Of a DNA stretch of 64,000 nucleotides, positions 9,326 to 18,831 are shown piece by piece (positions within the stretch are counted from its first letter, which is position 1; every line of letters starts with the position of its first letter). The stretch lies in NCBI RefSeq assembly GCF_900187875.1, contig NZ_FYEX01000001.1, forward strand, positions 372,001 to 436,000, in the 5' to 3' direction. The notes beneath the pieces are model-generated. The model worked only from the letters and a program-made list of their open reading frames with translations, was not told where the DNA came from and did no database searches. Position numbers and translations under genes: made by a program. Source of the DNA: Polynucleobacter victoriensis. GTDB lineage: Bacteria; Pseudomonadota; Gammaproteobacteria; Burkholderiales; Burkholderiaceae.

Positions 9326-10411
9326 TTAATGACTACGGGGATAAGATCCCAAGTTCTTAAAGAATGCAGCCTCAGCTTGTAATTCTTTCAAAGCAGCCGC
9401 GACTTTTGGATCATCTGCATGACCATCCATATCAATATAGAAGAAGTACTCCCAAGTACCTCTTCTTGCCGGACGAGACTCTAAGCGATTCATCGAAACA
9501 CCATGCTTAGCCAATGGCGCCAATAACTGATGCACTGCACCAGGCTTATTGTTCACAGAAAGAATCACTGAAGTTTGATCTTTGCCAGATGCTTGGCACG
9601 AACCATGGCTCACCACCACAAAACGTGTGCGGTTATGCGGGTCATCTTGGATTTGGCTTTGTACAGCTTGCAAGCCATATTGTTGTTGCGCTGAATCACC
9701 TGCAATGGCAGCCACTGTTGAATCCTGCGCTGCCAATTTAGCTGCCTCACCATTACTGCTAACAGCTTGACGATCTAGTTTAGGAGCGTTGTTCGATAAC
9801 CATCTTTGACACTGAGCCAAAGCTTGAGGGTGAGCTAGCACCCTACTCACACCATCCAAGTTACCAGACTTGGTCAAAAGATGATGTTTGATTGCCAAAG
9901 CAACTTCACCAGTAATTTTTAAATCAGTATCAAGTAGTAAATCCAAGGTTCTAGAGATAGCACCTTCCGATGAATTTTCTACTGGAGCCACCCCAAAGTC
10001 AGCAGAACCAGCATCAACCGCACGAAATACTTCATCAATGCTTGAGCAAGGAACTTTGCTAATTGACTGACCAAACTGAGCAAAAGCAGCTTGCTCTGAA
10101 AATGTTCCTGCAGGACCTAAGTAAGCCACGCGAATTGGCGCCTCTAAAGCACGGCAAGCAGACATGATCTCGCGCCAAATGTAGGTAATACCATCGGCTG
10201 CTAGAGGACTTTTATTCTTAGCGATTAAACCGTCAATGACTTGACGCTCACGCTCAGGACGAAATACTGGCGCATTCACATCATGTTTAATTTTTCCAAC
10301 AGCCTGCGCTGCCTCTGCTCGGGCAGCTAGCAACTCTAATAACTGTTGATCGATAGAGTCGATACGAGCGCGCAGTGGCGCTAGGTCTTTGTCATCAGCA
10401 GCCACGTTCAA
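9326..10411 (-). CDS. pheA: Bifunctional chorismate mutase / prephenate dehydratase
   Basis: Converts chorismate to prephenate and then phenylpyruvate for phenylalanine synthesis. Three regions can be read: an AroQ-type chorismate mutase (about residues 10-90, LRARIDSIDQQLLELLAAR), a prephenate dehydratase (YLGPAGTFSEQAA from about residue 96, ending near TRFVV), and a C-terminal ACT domain for feedback by phenylalanine (NKPGAVHQLLAPLAKHGVS and ESRPARRGTWEYFFYID). The length of 361 residues is standard for the P-protein. The start overlaps the serC stop by 17 bases. Confidence 0.96.
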   Translation of the reverse strand: MNVAADDKDLAPLRARIDSIDQQLLELLAARAEAAQAVGKIKHDVNAPVFRPERERQVIDGLIAKNKSPLAADGITYIWREIMSACRALEAPIRVAYLGPAGTFSEQAAFAQFGQSISKVPCSSIDEVFRAVDAGSADFGVAPVENSSEGAISRTLDLLLDTDLKITGEVALAIKHHLLTKSGNLDGVSRVLAHPQALAQCQRWLSNNAPKLDRQAVSSNGEAAKLAAQDSTVAAIAGDSAQQQYGLQAVQSQIQDDPHNRTRFVVVSHGSCQASGKDQTSVILSVNNKPGAVHQLLAPLAKHGVSMNRLESRPARRGTWEYFFYIDMDGHADDPKVAAALKELQAEAAFFKNLGSYPRSH

Positions 10412-11486
10412 ACTCCTTCATGTATTCAACCAATGCCTTCACACCAGCGATTGGCATCGCGTTATAAATACTTGCACGCATACCGCCCACACTCTTGTGA
10501 CCTTTAATGTTCATAAGACCCAACTTGGCCGCACCCTCTACAAATGCATCGTTCAAAGACTCATCATTTAAGTAGAAAGTCACATTCATGCGTGAACGGC
10601 AGTTTTTATCAACCTTGCTGGTAAATAAACTGCTGCTATCTATGCAGTCATATAGCAAATTAGATTTAGCAATATTTTGCTGCTCCATGGCTGCCACACC
10701 ACCCTGGCGCTTTAACCACTTGAATACCAATCCTGCTAAATAAATGCCATAGGTTGGTGGCGTATTTAGCATTGAATCATTCTCAGCTTGTTTAGCCCAA
10801 TCCCAAACCATCGGAGTAATTGGCATGGCGTGACCCAAAAGATCTTTGCGCACAACCACAATACTCAAACCTGCTGGACCAATATTTTTTTGTGCACCAC
10901 CAAACAAAACACCAAAATCATTAATGTCCCAAACGCGTGACAGGATGTTGCTTGAAACGTCCGCCACTAAGGGCTTAGCTACTTTAGGCACGTTCTGAAA
11001 CTCAACACCACCCACCGTTTCGTTAGAGCAAATATGCACGTATGCGGCGTCATCAGACAACTGCCAATCTTTTTGATCAGGAATGCTATTAAAACCAGTT
11101 GCAGCACTTGTTGCTGCAATGTGAGCCTGACCATACTTGGCTGCTTCTTTAGCAGATTTTTCTGTCCAAATGCCTGTCACAATGAAATCAGCCTTAGGGC
11201 CATTTTTAGCCAAAGGCATTAAGTTCATTGGAATGGCAGCATTCTCACCAATGGCGCCACCTTGCAAGAATAAAACTGCATAACTGTCAGGAATGTTCAT
11301 GAGCTCACGAAGATCTGCGATAGCCTCTTCGTAGCAAGCCATGAAAGGTTTACCGCGGTGACTAACCTCCATCACACCCATGCCTAACCCATTCCAGTTA
11401 AGCATTTCAGCAGCAGCCTGTTTTAAAACTTCCTCAGGAAGCGTTGCTGGACCTGGAGCGAAGTTAAAAACACGGCGATCAAACAT
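10395..11486 (-). CDS. serC: Phosphoserine aminotransferase
   Basis: PLP-dependent transamination of 3-phosphohydroxypyruvate in serine synthesis, also used in pyridoxal phosphate synthesis. The start was set at the ATG giving MFDRRVFNFAPGPATLP, which is where the family begins, for 363 residues. An in-frame extension to 11615 would lie inside gyrA and reads as low-complexity, so it was not used. Family marks include VSHRGKPF and the PLP lysine in FGGAQKNIGPAGLS. The start overlaps the gyrA stop by eight bases. Confidence 0.96.
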   Translation of the reverse strand: MFDRRVFNFAPGPATLPEEVLKQAAAEMLNWNGLGMGVMEVSHRGKPFMACYEEAIADLRELMNIPDSYAVLFLQGGAIGENAAIPMNLMPLAKNGPKADFIVTGIWTEKSAKEAAKYGQAHIAATSAATGFNSIPDQKDWQLSDDAAYVHICSNETVGGVEFQNVPKVAKPLVADVSSNILSRVWDINDFGVLFGGAQKNIGPAGLSIVVVRKDLLGHAMPITPMVWDWAKQAENDSMLNTPPTYGIYLAGLVFKWLKRQGGVAAMEQQNIAKSNLLYDCIDSSSLFTSKVDKNCRSRMNVTFYLNDESLNDAFVEGAAKLGLMNIKGHKSVGGMRASIYNAMPIAGVKALVEYMKEFERGC

Positions 11487-14190
11487 TCTCCGGCTCCCCG
11501 CCCTCGTTTCCTTGACTGTCTTGACCGTCGACAAGCTCATCAACATTGTCATCGCCTTCATCGTCATCACTTTCAGCAATACGCTGCAAGCCAGATAACT
11601 CAGTACCCTCATCAACGTTGATCAAAGTAACACCTTGTGTTGCACGACCCATCTCACGAATTTCAGCAACACGTGTGCGCACCAAAATACCGCCTGTTGT
11701 GATCAACATAATTTGGTCTTGCTCAGACACTAAAACAGCAGCCACAACTTTGCCGTTACGCTCAGATGTCTGAATCGCAATCATGCCCTTCGTGCCACGT
11801 CCATGACGTGTGTACTCAGAGATTGGCGTGCGCTTACCATAACCATTAGCTGTGGCTGTTAGCACACTGCTTGGCAATGGAACACCGTTTTCATCAACAG
11901 CATTGGTTTGACCTTCAATCTCTGCAGGCGCCACCAACATCGCAATCACTTCATGTGATGCATCTAGATTCATACCACGCACACCACGTGCAGTTCGACC
12001 CATCGGGCGAACATCATTCTCATCAAAACGAACTGCTTTACCAGCATCAGAGAACAACATCACGTCATGACGTCCATCAGTAATGGCGGCGCCCACTAAG
12101 TGGTCACCTTCATCTAGGTCAACAGCAATAATGCCGGCTTTACGTGGATTGGAGAAATCAGATAAACGTGACTTCTTCACCACACCCTTACGGGTTGCCA
12201 TGAATACATATTTGTCATCTTCGTAGGCTTTGATAGGCAGAATCACTGTGATTTTTTCACCCTCAACCAATGGGAAGATGTTCACAATTGGCTTGCCACG
12301 AGAAGCACGACCACCTTGTGGCACTTCCCAAACCTTCAACCAATACATACGACCACGATCAGAGAAGCAAAGAATCGTGTCATGTGTATTAGCTACGAAT
12401 AATGTCTCAATCCAGTCTTCGTCTTTAGTTGCAGTTGCTTGCTTGCCTCGACCACCACGTTTTTGAGCGCGGTACTCAGATAGTGGCTGACTCTTCATGT
12501 AGCCACCATGAGACAAAGTCACTACCAAATCTTGTGGCGTGATCAAGTCTTCAGTAAACAACTCAGTCGCATTCATCTCAATGCGTGAACGTCGACCTGT
12601 GTCATTACCAGCTTGACCAAACTCAGCTTGAACAGCTTGCAACTCTTCTCTGATAATCACGGTAATACGCTCTGGCTTAGCCAAGATGTCCAACAAGTTG
12701 GCAATCTCAAGCATCACTTCTTTGTACTCACCAACGATCTTGTCTTGCTCAAGACCTGTCAAGCGTTGCAAACGCATTTGCAAGATCTCTTGCGCCTGAC
12801 CTTCAGACAAACGATACAAACCATCAGCTTGCATACCAGCCGCAGGATCTAAATCTTCAGGACGGAATGAATTACGTCCGCCAGGAGCGTCTTTCTCGGC
12901 ACGAGATAACATCTCACGCACAACCTCAGAATCCCATGACTTCAATAGAAGTTCACGTTTAGCATCTGGTGGAGTTGGTGCAGCTTTAATAATTTTGATG
13001 AATTCATCAATGTTTGCCAAAGCAACCGCCAAACCTTCTAATACGTGACCGCGATCACGAGCTTTGCGAAGTTCAAACACTGTGCGACGAGTAACCACTT
13101 CTCTACGATGAGATAAGAAGCACTCCAACATTTGTTTCAAGTTGAGTAGGCGCGGTTGGTTATCCACCAATGCCACCATGTTCATACCGAAGGTATCTTG
13201 CAATTGAGTGAACTTGTACAAGTTGTTTAGCACCACTTCTGGTACTTCACCACGCTTTAACTCAATCACTACACGCATACCGGATTTATCAGATTCATCA
13301 CGAATATCTGAAATACCCTCTACCTTCTTCTCGGTAATGAGTTCTGCAATACGCTCAAGTAAAGTCTTCTTATTAACCTGGTATGGCAACTCATCAACGA
13401 TGATCGCTTGGCGTGAACCACGATCCATGTCTTCAAAATGAGTCTTGGCACGCATCACCACGCGACCACGACCAGTACGGTAACCATCTTTAACACCTTG
13501 GATACCGTAAATAATGCCGGCAGTTGGGAAATCTGGCGCCGGAATGATTTCCATCAGGTCATCAATCGTGCACTCTGGATTAGCCAATAAATGCAAACAG
13601 GCAGATACAACCTCATCTAGGTTGTGCGGCGGAATATTCGTCGCCATACCCACAGCAATACCTGAAGATCCGTTAATTAACAGATTAGGGATTTTTGCCG
13701 GAAGGATTAAAGGCTCTTTTTCACTACCGTCATAGTTAGGACCAAAATCAACTGTCTCTTTATCCAAATCGTCTAACAGTTGATGAGCAATCTTCGCTAA
13801 ACGGATTTCCGTATAACGCATCGCCGCGGCATTATCGCCGTCTACAGAACCAAAGTTACCCTGACCATCAACCAGCATGTAGCGCAAAGAGAAATCTTGA
13901 GCCATACGCACAATCGTGTCATAAACAGCTGAGTCACCGTGTGGGTGATATTTACCGATTACGTCACCGACAATACGAGCTGACTTCTTGTAAGCTCTGT
14001 TCCAGTCGTTATTTAACTCGTGCATCGCGAACAAAACTCGACGATGAACTGGCTTCAAACCATCTCTCACATCAGGCAAGGCTCGACCTACGATCACGCT
14101 CATGGCGTAATCGAGATAGGAACGACGCATCTCGTCTTCTAGTGATATTGGGAGTGTCTCTTTTGCGGCGTTATTTTGTGTAATTTCCAT
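11479..14190 (-). CDS. gyrA: DNA gyrase subunit A
   Basis: The breakage-reunion subunit of type II topoisomerase that introduces negative supercoils. The active-site tyrosine is in AAMRYTEIRL (Tyr126). The quinolone-resistance region reads HPHGDSAVYD, with Ser87 and Asp91 at the positions equivalent to E. coli Ser83 and Asp87, so it is wild type there. A GyrA-box (QKRGGRGK, near residue 560) and six beta-pinwheel repeats follow. The C-terminus is a long acidic tail rich in Asp, Glu and Gly. At 903 residues it is of normal length. It heads the long minus-strand unit. Confidence 0.98.
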   Translation of the reverse strand: MEITQNNAAKETLPISLEDEMRRSYLDYAMSVIVGRALPDVRDGLKPVHRRVLFAMHELNNDWNRAYKKSARIVGDVIGKYHPHGDSAVYDTIVRMAQDFSLRYMLVDGQGNFGSVDGDNAAAMRYTEIRLAKIAHQLLDDLDKETVDFGPNYDGSEKEPLILPAKIPNLLINGSSGIAVGMATNIPPHNLDEVVSACLHLLANPECTIDDLMEIIPAPDFPTAGIIYGIQGVKDGYRTGRGRVVMRAKTHFEDMDRGSRQAIIVDELPYQVNKKTLLERIAELITEKKVEGISDIRDESDKSGMRVVIELKRGEVPEVVLNNLYKFTQLQDTFGMNMVALVDNQPRLLNLKQMLECFLSHRREVVTRRTVFELRKARDRGHVLEGLAVALANIDEFIKIIKAAPTPPDAKRELLLKSWDSEVVREMLSRAEKDAPGGRNSFRPEDLDPAAGMQADGLYRLSEGQAQEILQMRLQRLTGLEQDKIVGEYKEVMLEIANLLDILAKPERITVIIREELQAVQAEFGQAGNDTGRRSRIEMNATELFTEDLITPQDLVVTLSHGGYMKSQPLSEYRAQKRGGRGKQATATKDEDWIETLFVANTHDTILCFSDRGRMYWLKVWEVPQGGRASRGKPIVNIFPLVEGEKITVILPIKAYEDDKYVFMATRKGVVKKSRLSDFSNPRKAGIIAVDLDEGDHLVGAAITDGRHDVMLFSDAGKAVRFDENDVRPMGRTARGVRGMNLDASHEVIAMLVAPAEIEGQTNAVDENGVPLPSSVLTATANGYGKRTPISEYTRHGRGTKGMIAIQTSERNGKVVAAVLVSEQDQIMLITTGGILVRTRVAEIREMGRATQGVTLINVDEGTELSGLQRIAESDDDEGDDNVDELVDGQDSQGNEGGEPENV

Positions 14191-14305
14191 GTCGCAATTT
14201 TATCACTCACAGCACCATAAAAAGGTATTTCTGGGATTTAAAGTGCTAAACTATGGGGTATCCAAATTGGATCAGCCTCCACACAGATAATTAGAGGGAT
14301 AAAAC

Positions 14306-14878
14306 ATGAAAAAATTGCTGCAATTAATCGTTATCGCTGGTGTTGCCATCAGTTCAAGCGCATTCGCACAAAAAGCAAACGACAACTGGGTTAATAGCAC
14401 AGGTATCGTTTGGAAAAACGGTACAAATGAATTGTGCTGGCGTAACGCCAACTGGACTCCAGCAACTGCTGCTCCAGGTTGCGATGGTGCAATCGCTGCA
14501 GGCGGTGCAGTGAAGCCAGTAAGCTCAAAAGTAACTTTGAACGCTGATGCATTGTTCGACTTTGACAAATCAGTACTTAAGCCAGCTGCTAAAGCTAGCT
14601 TGGACAGCTTAGTTGGCCAAGTTAAGAATTTGACTCTTGAAGTGATCATCGCTGTTGGTCACACAGACTCAATCGGTACAGACGCTTACAACCAAAAATT
14701 GTCAGTACGTCGCGCTCAATCAGTGAAAAAGTACTTAGTTAGCAAAGGTATTGAAGCTAACCGCGTATACGTAGAAGGTAAAGGCGAGTCACAACCAGTT
14801 GCTGACAACAAGACCAAAGAAGGTCGCGCTAAAAACCGTCGCGTTGAAATCGAAGCGATTGGTACACGTAAGAACTAA
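14306..14878 (+). CDS. OmpA-family outer-membrane peptidoglycan-binding protein
   Basis: A 190-residue exported protein. It has a clear signal peptide (MKKLLQLIVIAGVAISSSAFA, cleavage after AFA near residue 21) and a short Trp-rich segment with one Cys pair (ELCWRN and PGCDG). A C-terminal OmpA-like peptidoglycan-binding domain follows (FDFDKSVL, GHTDSIGTDAYN, LSVRRAQSVKKYL, KNRRVEIE). It lacks the eight-strand barrel of E. coli OmpA, as is common in Burkholderiales. A GGG-containing ribosome site precedes the ATG, codon use is strongly biased, and a strong terminator follows, so high expression is likely. Confidence 0.93.
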   Translation: MKKLLQLIVIAGVAISSSAFAQKANDNWVNSTGIVWKNGTNELCWRNANWTPATAAPGCDGAIAAGGAVKPVSSKVTLNADALFDFDKSVLKPAAKASLDSLVGQVKNLTLEVIIAVGHTDSIGTDAYNQKLSVRRAQSVKKYLVSKGIEANRVYVEGKGESQPVADNKTKEGRAKNRRVEIEAIGTRKN

Positions 14879-14920
14879 TACTTAACCGGTCAATTTTACT
14901 GATTTTTAGTTAAGTAGTCT

Positions 14921-14948
14921 AAAAGCCCGGCATCGCCGGGCTTTTTTT
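14921..14948 (+). terminator. Rho-independent terminator after the OmpA-family gene
   Basis: A GC-rich stem (GCCCGG / CCGGGC, loop CATCG) flanked by AAAA upstream and a run of seven T downstream lies 43 bases after the stop codon. This is a textbook intrinsic terminator; the A/T flanks would let it act on both strands. Confidence 0.9.
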
Positions 14949-14992
14949 ATGGTGTTTGTGCGCATAAGCATGGGCTTGATTAGAATAGAGCC

Positions 14993-15685
14993 ATGAATGC
15001 AGACCAAACAGAAATCGACAAATTCAGCGCCCTTGCTCACCGCTGGTGGGACCCAAGTAGCGAATTCAAACCATTACACGCTATCAACCCACTAAGACTG
15101 GGCTGGATACAAGAACACGTATCGATTGCCGGCAAGAAAGTGCTTGATGTAGGTTGTGGCGGTGGCATTTTGGCTGAATCAATGGCTGTTGCTGGCGCGC
15201 AAGCCAAAGGAATAGATTTATCTGAGAAAGCTCTTAAAGTTGCTGATTTGCACAGCCTAGAAACTGGCGTGAAAGTTGAATATGAATACATCAGCGCTGA
15301 AAATCTAGCTCAAAAGGAAGCCGGTCAATATGATGTGGTGACTTGCATGGAGATGCTTGAACACGTCCCTGACCCATTAAGCATCATCAAATCTTGCGCT
15401 GCCTTGGTAAAACCAGGAGGTAAGGTATTTTTTAGCACCCTTAATCGCAATCCAAAATCTTATTTATTTGCCATTATTGGCGCTGAGTATGTTTTACGCA
15501 TATTGCCTAAAGGCACGCATGACTATAAAAAGTTCATCAAGCCCTCTGAGTTAAATGAATTCATTCGTGAGGCTGGCTTAGAGCTAAATGAGTTAATTGG
15601 CCTAAGCTACAACCCTATTACTGAGGTGTACTCACTGGGTCGGGATACAGACGTCAATTACTTGATGGCCACCACTAAAAAGTAA
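14993..15685 (+). CDS. ubiG: Ubiquinone biosynthesis O-methyltransferase
   Basis: SAM-dependent methylation of the two ring hydroxyls in ubiquinone synthesis. The 230-residue protein has the UbiG N-terminus (FSALAHRWWDPSSEFKPLHAINPLR), SAM motif I VLDVGCGGGILAE (about residues 50-62), the acidic post-I loop and a later CMEMLEHVPDP motif. It is the first gene of a plus-strand group with gph and chrA. The spacing to gph is only three bases. Confidence 0.95.
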   Translation: MNADQTEIDKFSALAHRWWDPSSEFKPLHAINPLRLGWIQEHVSIAGKKVLDVGCGGGILAESMAVAGAQAKGIDLSEKALKVADLHSLETGVKVEYEYISAENLAQKEAGQYDVVTCMEMLEHVPDPLSIIKSCAALVKPGGKVFFSTLNRNPKSYLFAIIGAEYVLRILPKGTHDYKKFIKPSELNEFIREAGLELNELIGLSYNPITEVYSLGRDTDVNYLMATTKK

Positions 15686-15688
15686 TTT

Positions 15689-16354
15689 ATGACTTCACAA
15701 TACAAAGGTGTATTTTTTGATTTAGATGGCACCTTAGCAGACACAGCCCCTGACCTAGTTGCAGCAGCCAATCTATTAAGAGTTGCTAGAGGGCTGGCTC
15801 CCCTGCCCTATGAAATATTAAGACCAACGGCTTCTGCTGGCGCACGTGGCTTGATACAAGGCGCATTTGGTTACGACAACAATCATCCCCAGTTTGAAGA
15901 ACTGCGTGATGAATTTTTAAGTAATTACGAAAAAAATATTTGCGTACACAGCAAACTCTTTGAAGGTATGAATGAATTGCTACATGCCTTAGAAAAAGAA
16001 CAGGTTTTATGGGGCATTGTTACCAATAAAGTGGAACGCTTCACTCACCCACTTTTAAAACTGATGCAACTACATGAGCGCAGTGGCGCAATTGTGGGTG
16101 GCGATACGACGCCCCACTCTAAACCTCACCCAGCCCCCATCTTGAAAGCAGCTGAAATTTGTCAAATTAATCCTACAGACTGCTTATATGTGGGTGATGA
16201 CTTAAGAGATATTGAGGCAGGCAGAGCTGCTGGCATGAAAACTGTTGCTGCTGCTTACGGCTATTGTGGTTGCGATGAACCAGTGAGCGCCTGGGGCGCT
16301 GATTACATCATTGATCACCCATCAGATTTACATGCGATTGTCTTTGGGGTGTAA
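15689..16354 (+). CDS. gph: Phosphoglycolate phosphatase (HAD family)
   Basis: A haloacid-dehalogenase phosphatase likely to dephosphorylate 2-phosphoglycolate. Motif I is FFDLDGTLADTAPDL (nucleophile Asp about residue 11), with a GIVTNK motif II/III region and the DDLRDIEAGRAAGM motif IV. The length of 221 residues is typical. Position directly after ubiG is conserved in betaproteobacteria and favours Gph; close HAD relatives such as N-acetylmuramic acid 6-phosphate phosphatase (MupP) have the same motifs and cannot be excluded. Confidence 0.85.
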   Translation: MTSQYKGVFFDLDGTLADTAPDLVAAANLLRVARGLAPLPYEILRPTASAGARGLIQGAFGYDNNHPQFEELRDEFLSNYEKNICVHSKLFEGMNELLHALEKEQVLWGIVTNKVERFTHPLLKLMQLHERSGAIVGGDTTPHSKPHPAPILKAAEICQINPTDCLYVGDDLRDIEAGRAAGMKTVAAAYGYCGCDEPVSAWGADYIIDHPSDLHAIVFGV

Positions 16355-17638
16355 ATGCTACTCAAAACACCAAGCTTTCTAGAAGCCTTTTGGTTTTGGT
16401 TAAAACTAGGTTTTATTAGTTTCGGTGGTCCTGCTGGGCAAATAGCCACCATGCATCAAGAACTCGTTGAAAGAAAGCAATGGGTCACTGAAGAGAGCTT
16501 TATGCATGCGCTTAATTACTGCATGTTGTTACCTGGTCCTGAAGCACAACAACTAGCAACATACCTTGGCTGGCTAATGCACCGAACTTGGGGCGGCATT
16601 GTGGCTGGCGTGCTGTTCATTCTGCCATCCCTATTTATCTTGATCGCGCTATCATGGCTTTACGTGTCTTATGGTCACAATGAATGGATCACGGCCATTT
16701 TTGACGCCATTAAGCCAGCGGTGGTGGCAATTGTGTTTCATGCAGCATATCGAATTGGCAAAAAGACTTTACATAATTTATCTCTAGGCCTAACAGCACT
16801 CGTATCTTTTGCTGCCATTTATTTCCTCAACATTCCCTTCCCATGGATTGTTTTGGCTGCAGCAGTATTTGGATATGTGAGCTCACAAAAGAATGATGTA
16901 ACGACCAATATCGACATAGTTACACCATCAAACCCTCATAAATTTCAGACAAAGACATTCTTCAAATATTTATGCATTGGTTTGTCTCTGTGGCTTATTC
17001 CAATAATGAGTCTTGTATTGATATTTGGCTTCACCAATACCTACACGCAAATGTCGTGGTTTTTCACAAAGGCTGCATTGCTAACTTTTGGCGGTGCTTA
17101 CGCAGTTTTGCCTTATGTTTATCAAGCCAGCGTTGAACATTTTCAGTGGCTTTCAGCAACGCAAATGCTTGATGGTCTAGCTTTAGGCGAAAGTACGCCA
17201 GGGCCATTGATCATGATTGTTGCTTTTGTTGGATTTATTGCCGGTCATTCAAAAGAGTTACTGGGTGGTGAATACCCATTTTTGGCTGGGGCATTGGGCG
17301 CAGTGGTTGCCACTTGGTTTACTTTTTTGCCATCTTTTTTGTTTATCTTGCTAGGTGCCCCACTCGTCAAATCAAGTCAAAACAACAGCAAATACACAAA
17401 ACCATTGCAATTTATTACGGCTGCAGTCGTGGGAGTGATCATCAATTTGGGCATATTTTTTACATCCCATATTTTTTGGCCAAATGGTTTTAGCCAAACT
17501 CCAAATTTATTAGCAGTACTCATCACCGCCCTATCCATTTGGCTACTCTTTAAAAAGCAATACTCAATTATCAAAATGCTTGGCTTGGCAGCAAGCATTG
17601 GCCTCATCCACAAAGCCTTTTTACTAGTTAGCATTTAA
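16355..17638 (+). CDS. chrA: Chromate transporter, ChrA family (long chain)
   Basis: An inner-membrane protein of the CHR superfamily that in characterised members exports chromate. At 427 residues it has the two-domain long-chain form. The N-terminal CHR domain opens with FWFWLKLGFISFGGPAGQ, and a second copy near residue 235 has FFTKAALLTFGGAYAVLPYVYQ. Proline- and glycine-rich motifs (LPGPEAQQLATYLGW, LGESTPGPLIMI) and about ten hydrophobic segments are visible. The start directly abuts the gph stop, which suggests coupling. Whether chromate, sulfate or another anion is the physiological substrate cannot be told. Confidence 0.88.
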   Translation: MLLKTPSFLEAFWFWLKLGFISFGGPAGQIATMHQELVERKQWVTEESFMHALNYCMLLPGPEAQQLATYLGWLMHRTWGGIVAGVLFILPSLFILIALSWLYVSYGHNEWITAIFDAIKPAVVAIVFHAAYRIGKKTLHNLSLGLTALVSFAAIYFLNIPFPWIVLAAAVFGYVSSQKNDVTTNIDIVTPSNPHKFQTKTFFKYLCIGLSLWLIPIMSLVLIFGFTNTYTQMSWFFTKAALLTFGGAYAVLPYVYQASVEHFQWLSATQMLDGLALGESTPGPLIMIVAFVGFIAGHSKELLGGEYPFLAGALGAVVATWFTFLPSFLFILLGAPLVKSSQNNSKYTKPLQFITAAVVGVIINLGIFFTSHIFWPNGFSQTPNLLAVLITALSIWLLFKKQYSIIKMLGLAASIGLIHKAFLLVSI

Positions 17639-17772
17639 TCAATCAACTGGCTTTGTCTATTGGCTTTGTAGATTACCTCTATCTGTTAGCTTAATTTATT
17701 AGTTTTCCGCACAACAAGCCTTGTCATGGGAAAATCAGCAACATAACTATTGTTTAACACCACCCAATCTTC

Positions 17773-18831
17773 ATGAAGTCATCACTTGCCGCCAACATCA
17801 CCGATCGCCATCAGTTTGATATGGTGATTGATGTTCGCTCACCCGATGAATTTGCAGAAGATCACATACCTGGCGCAGTTAACTATCCAGTTCTCTCTAA
17901 TGAAGAGCGGATTTTGGTGGGCACCATGTATAAACAAGAATCCCCATTTGAAGCCAAGAAGATAGGCGCCGCTTTGATCGCCAAAAGAATTGCTCATTAC
18001 ATTGAGCATAATTTTATTGATAAGCCTAAAAACTGGAATCCATTAATTTATTGTTGGCGCGGTGGTAAGCGCAGTGGCTCTATGACCCACATCTTGAGAC
18101 AGATTGGGTGGAATGCACAAATTTTAGATGGTGGCTATAAGTCCTACCGCAGAGAGGTTGTGAGTAAGCTCAACAGCCTTCCAAAAGAATTTAAGTACAT
18201 GGTGGTCACTGGTCAGACTGGCAGTGCCAAAAGTCGCATCCTTGAGCATCTTCACCATTTAGGCGCCCAAGTCTTAGACTTAGAAACCATCGCTGTTCAT
18301 AAAGGCTCAGTGCTTGGCAATATTCCTAATTCGCCACAACCTAGCCAAAAGATGTTTGAAACGCAACTCGTTTTAGCATTAGAGAGCTTTAATACTAGTA
18401 AGGTTGTATTTGTCGAAGCAGAAAGTCGCAAGATTGGCACATTACATGTTCCAGATCTTCTTTTGGATCAAATGCGCAGCAGTCCTTGCATCAAAATCAA
18501 CGCAACGATGGACGCTCGCGTTAATTATTTAATTGATGACTACGCTTACTTCATCAAACAACCTGATGATTTAATTCGCACCATCGATTTTTTAAAAGAG
18601 CTGCACAGCAAAGAAAAACTTGAGCATTGGAAAACACTGGCCAAAGAATCTCAATGGCCATTATTGGTTCAAGAACTTCTAGAACAACACTACGACGCAC
18701 TCTATCGCCGTTCACAAAACTCAAATTATGTGAACTATGAAAAAGCCACCAATTACAACACTGCAGACTTATCTGCCAAAGGAATTGATATCTTAGCCAA
18801 GCAAATATTGATGGATCACCATCATGCATAA
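17773..18831 (+). CDS. selU: tRNA 2-selenouridine synthase (MnmH/SelU)
   Basis: Replaces sulfur by selenium in 2-thiouridine at the tRNA wobble position, using selenophosphate. An N-terminal rhodanese-like domain carries the catalytic Cys in LIYCWRGGKRSGS (Cys94). A P-loop follows (VTGQTGSAKSRIL, about residues 145-157), in the usual two-domain order. The Walker A loop reads GQTGSAKS, with Ala and Ser where GKT is commonest in NTPases. The length of 352 residues is typical. selD was not seen in this window. Confidence 0.9.
   Translation: MKSSLAANITDRHQFDMVIDVRSPDEFAEDHIPGAVNYPVLSNEERILVGTMYKQESPFEAKKIGAALIAKRIAHYIEHNFIDKPKNWNPLIYCWRGGKRSGSMTHILRQIGWNAQILDGGYKSYRREVVSKLNSLPKEFKYMVVTGQTGSAKSRILEHLHHLGAQVLDLETIAVHKGSVLGNIPNSPQPSQKMFETQLVLALESFNTSKVVFVEAESRKIGTLHVPDLLLDQMRSSPCIKINATMDARVNYLIDDYAYFIKQPDDLIRTIDFLKELHSKEKLEHWKTLAKESQWPLLVQELLEQHYDALYRRSQNSNYVNYEKATNYNTADLSAKGIDILAKQILMDHHHA

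Noticed and set aside
11487..11615. N-terminal extension of serC to an upstream ATG
   Set aside because: It lies inside gyrA, reads as low-complexity, and the family begins at the later MFDRRVFNF start.
17641..17772. Small gene between chrA and selU
   Set aside because: Only a short TGGCTTTGT repeat was noted; no open frame with a ribosome site.
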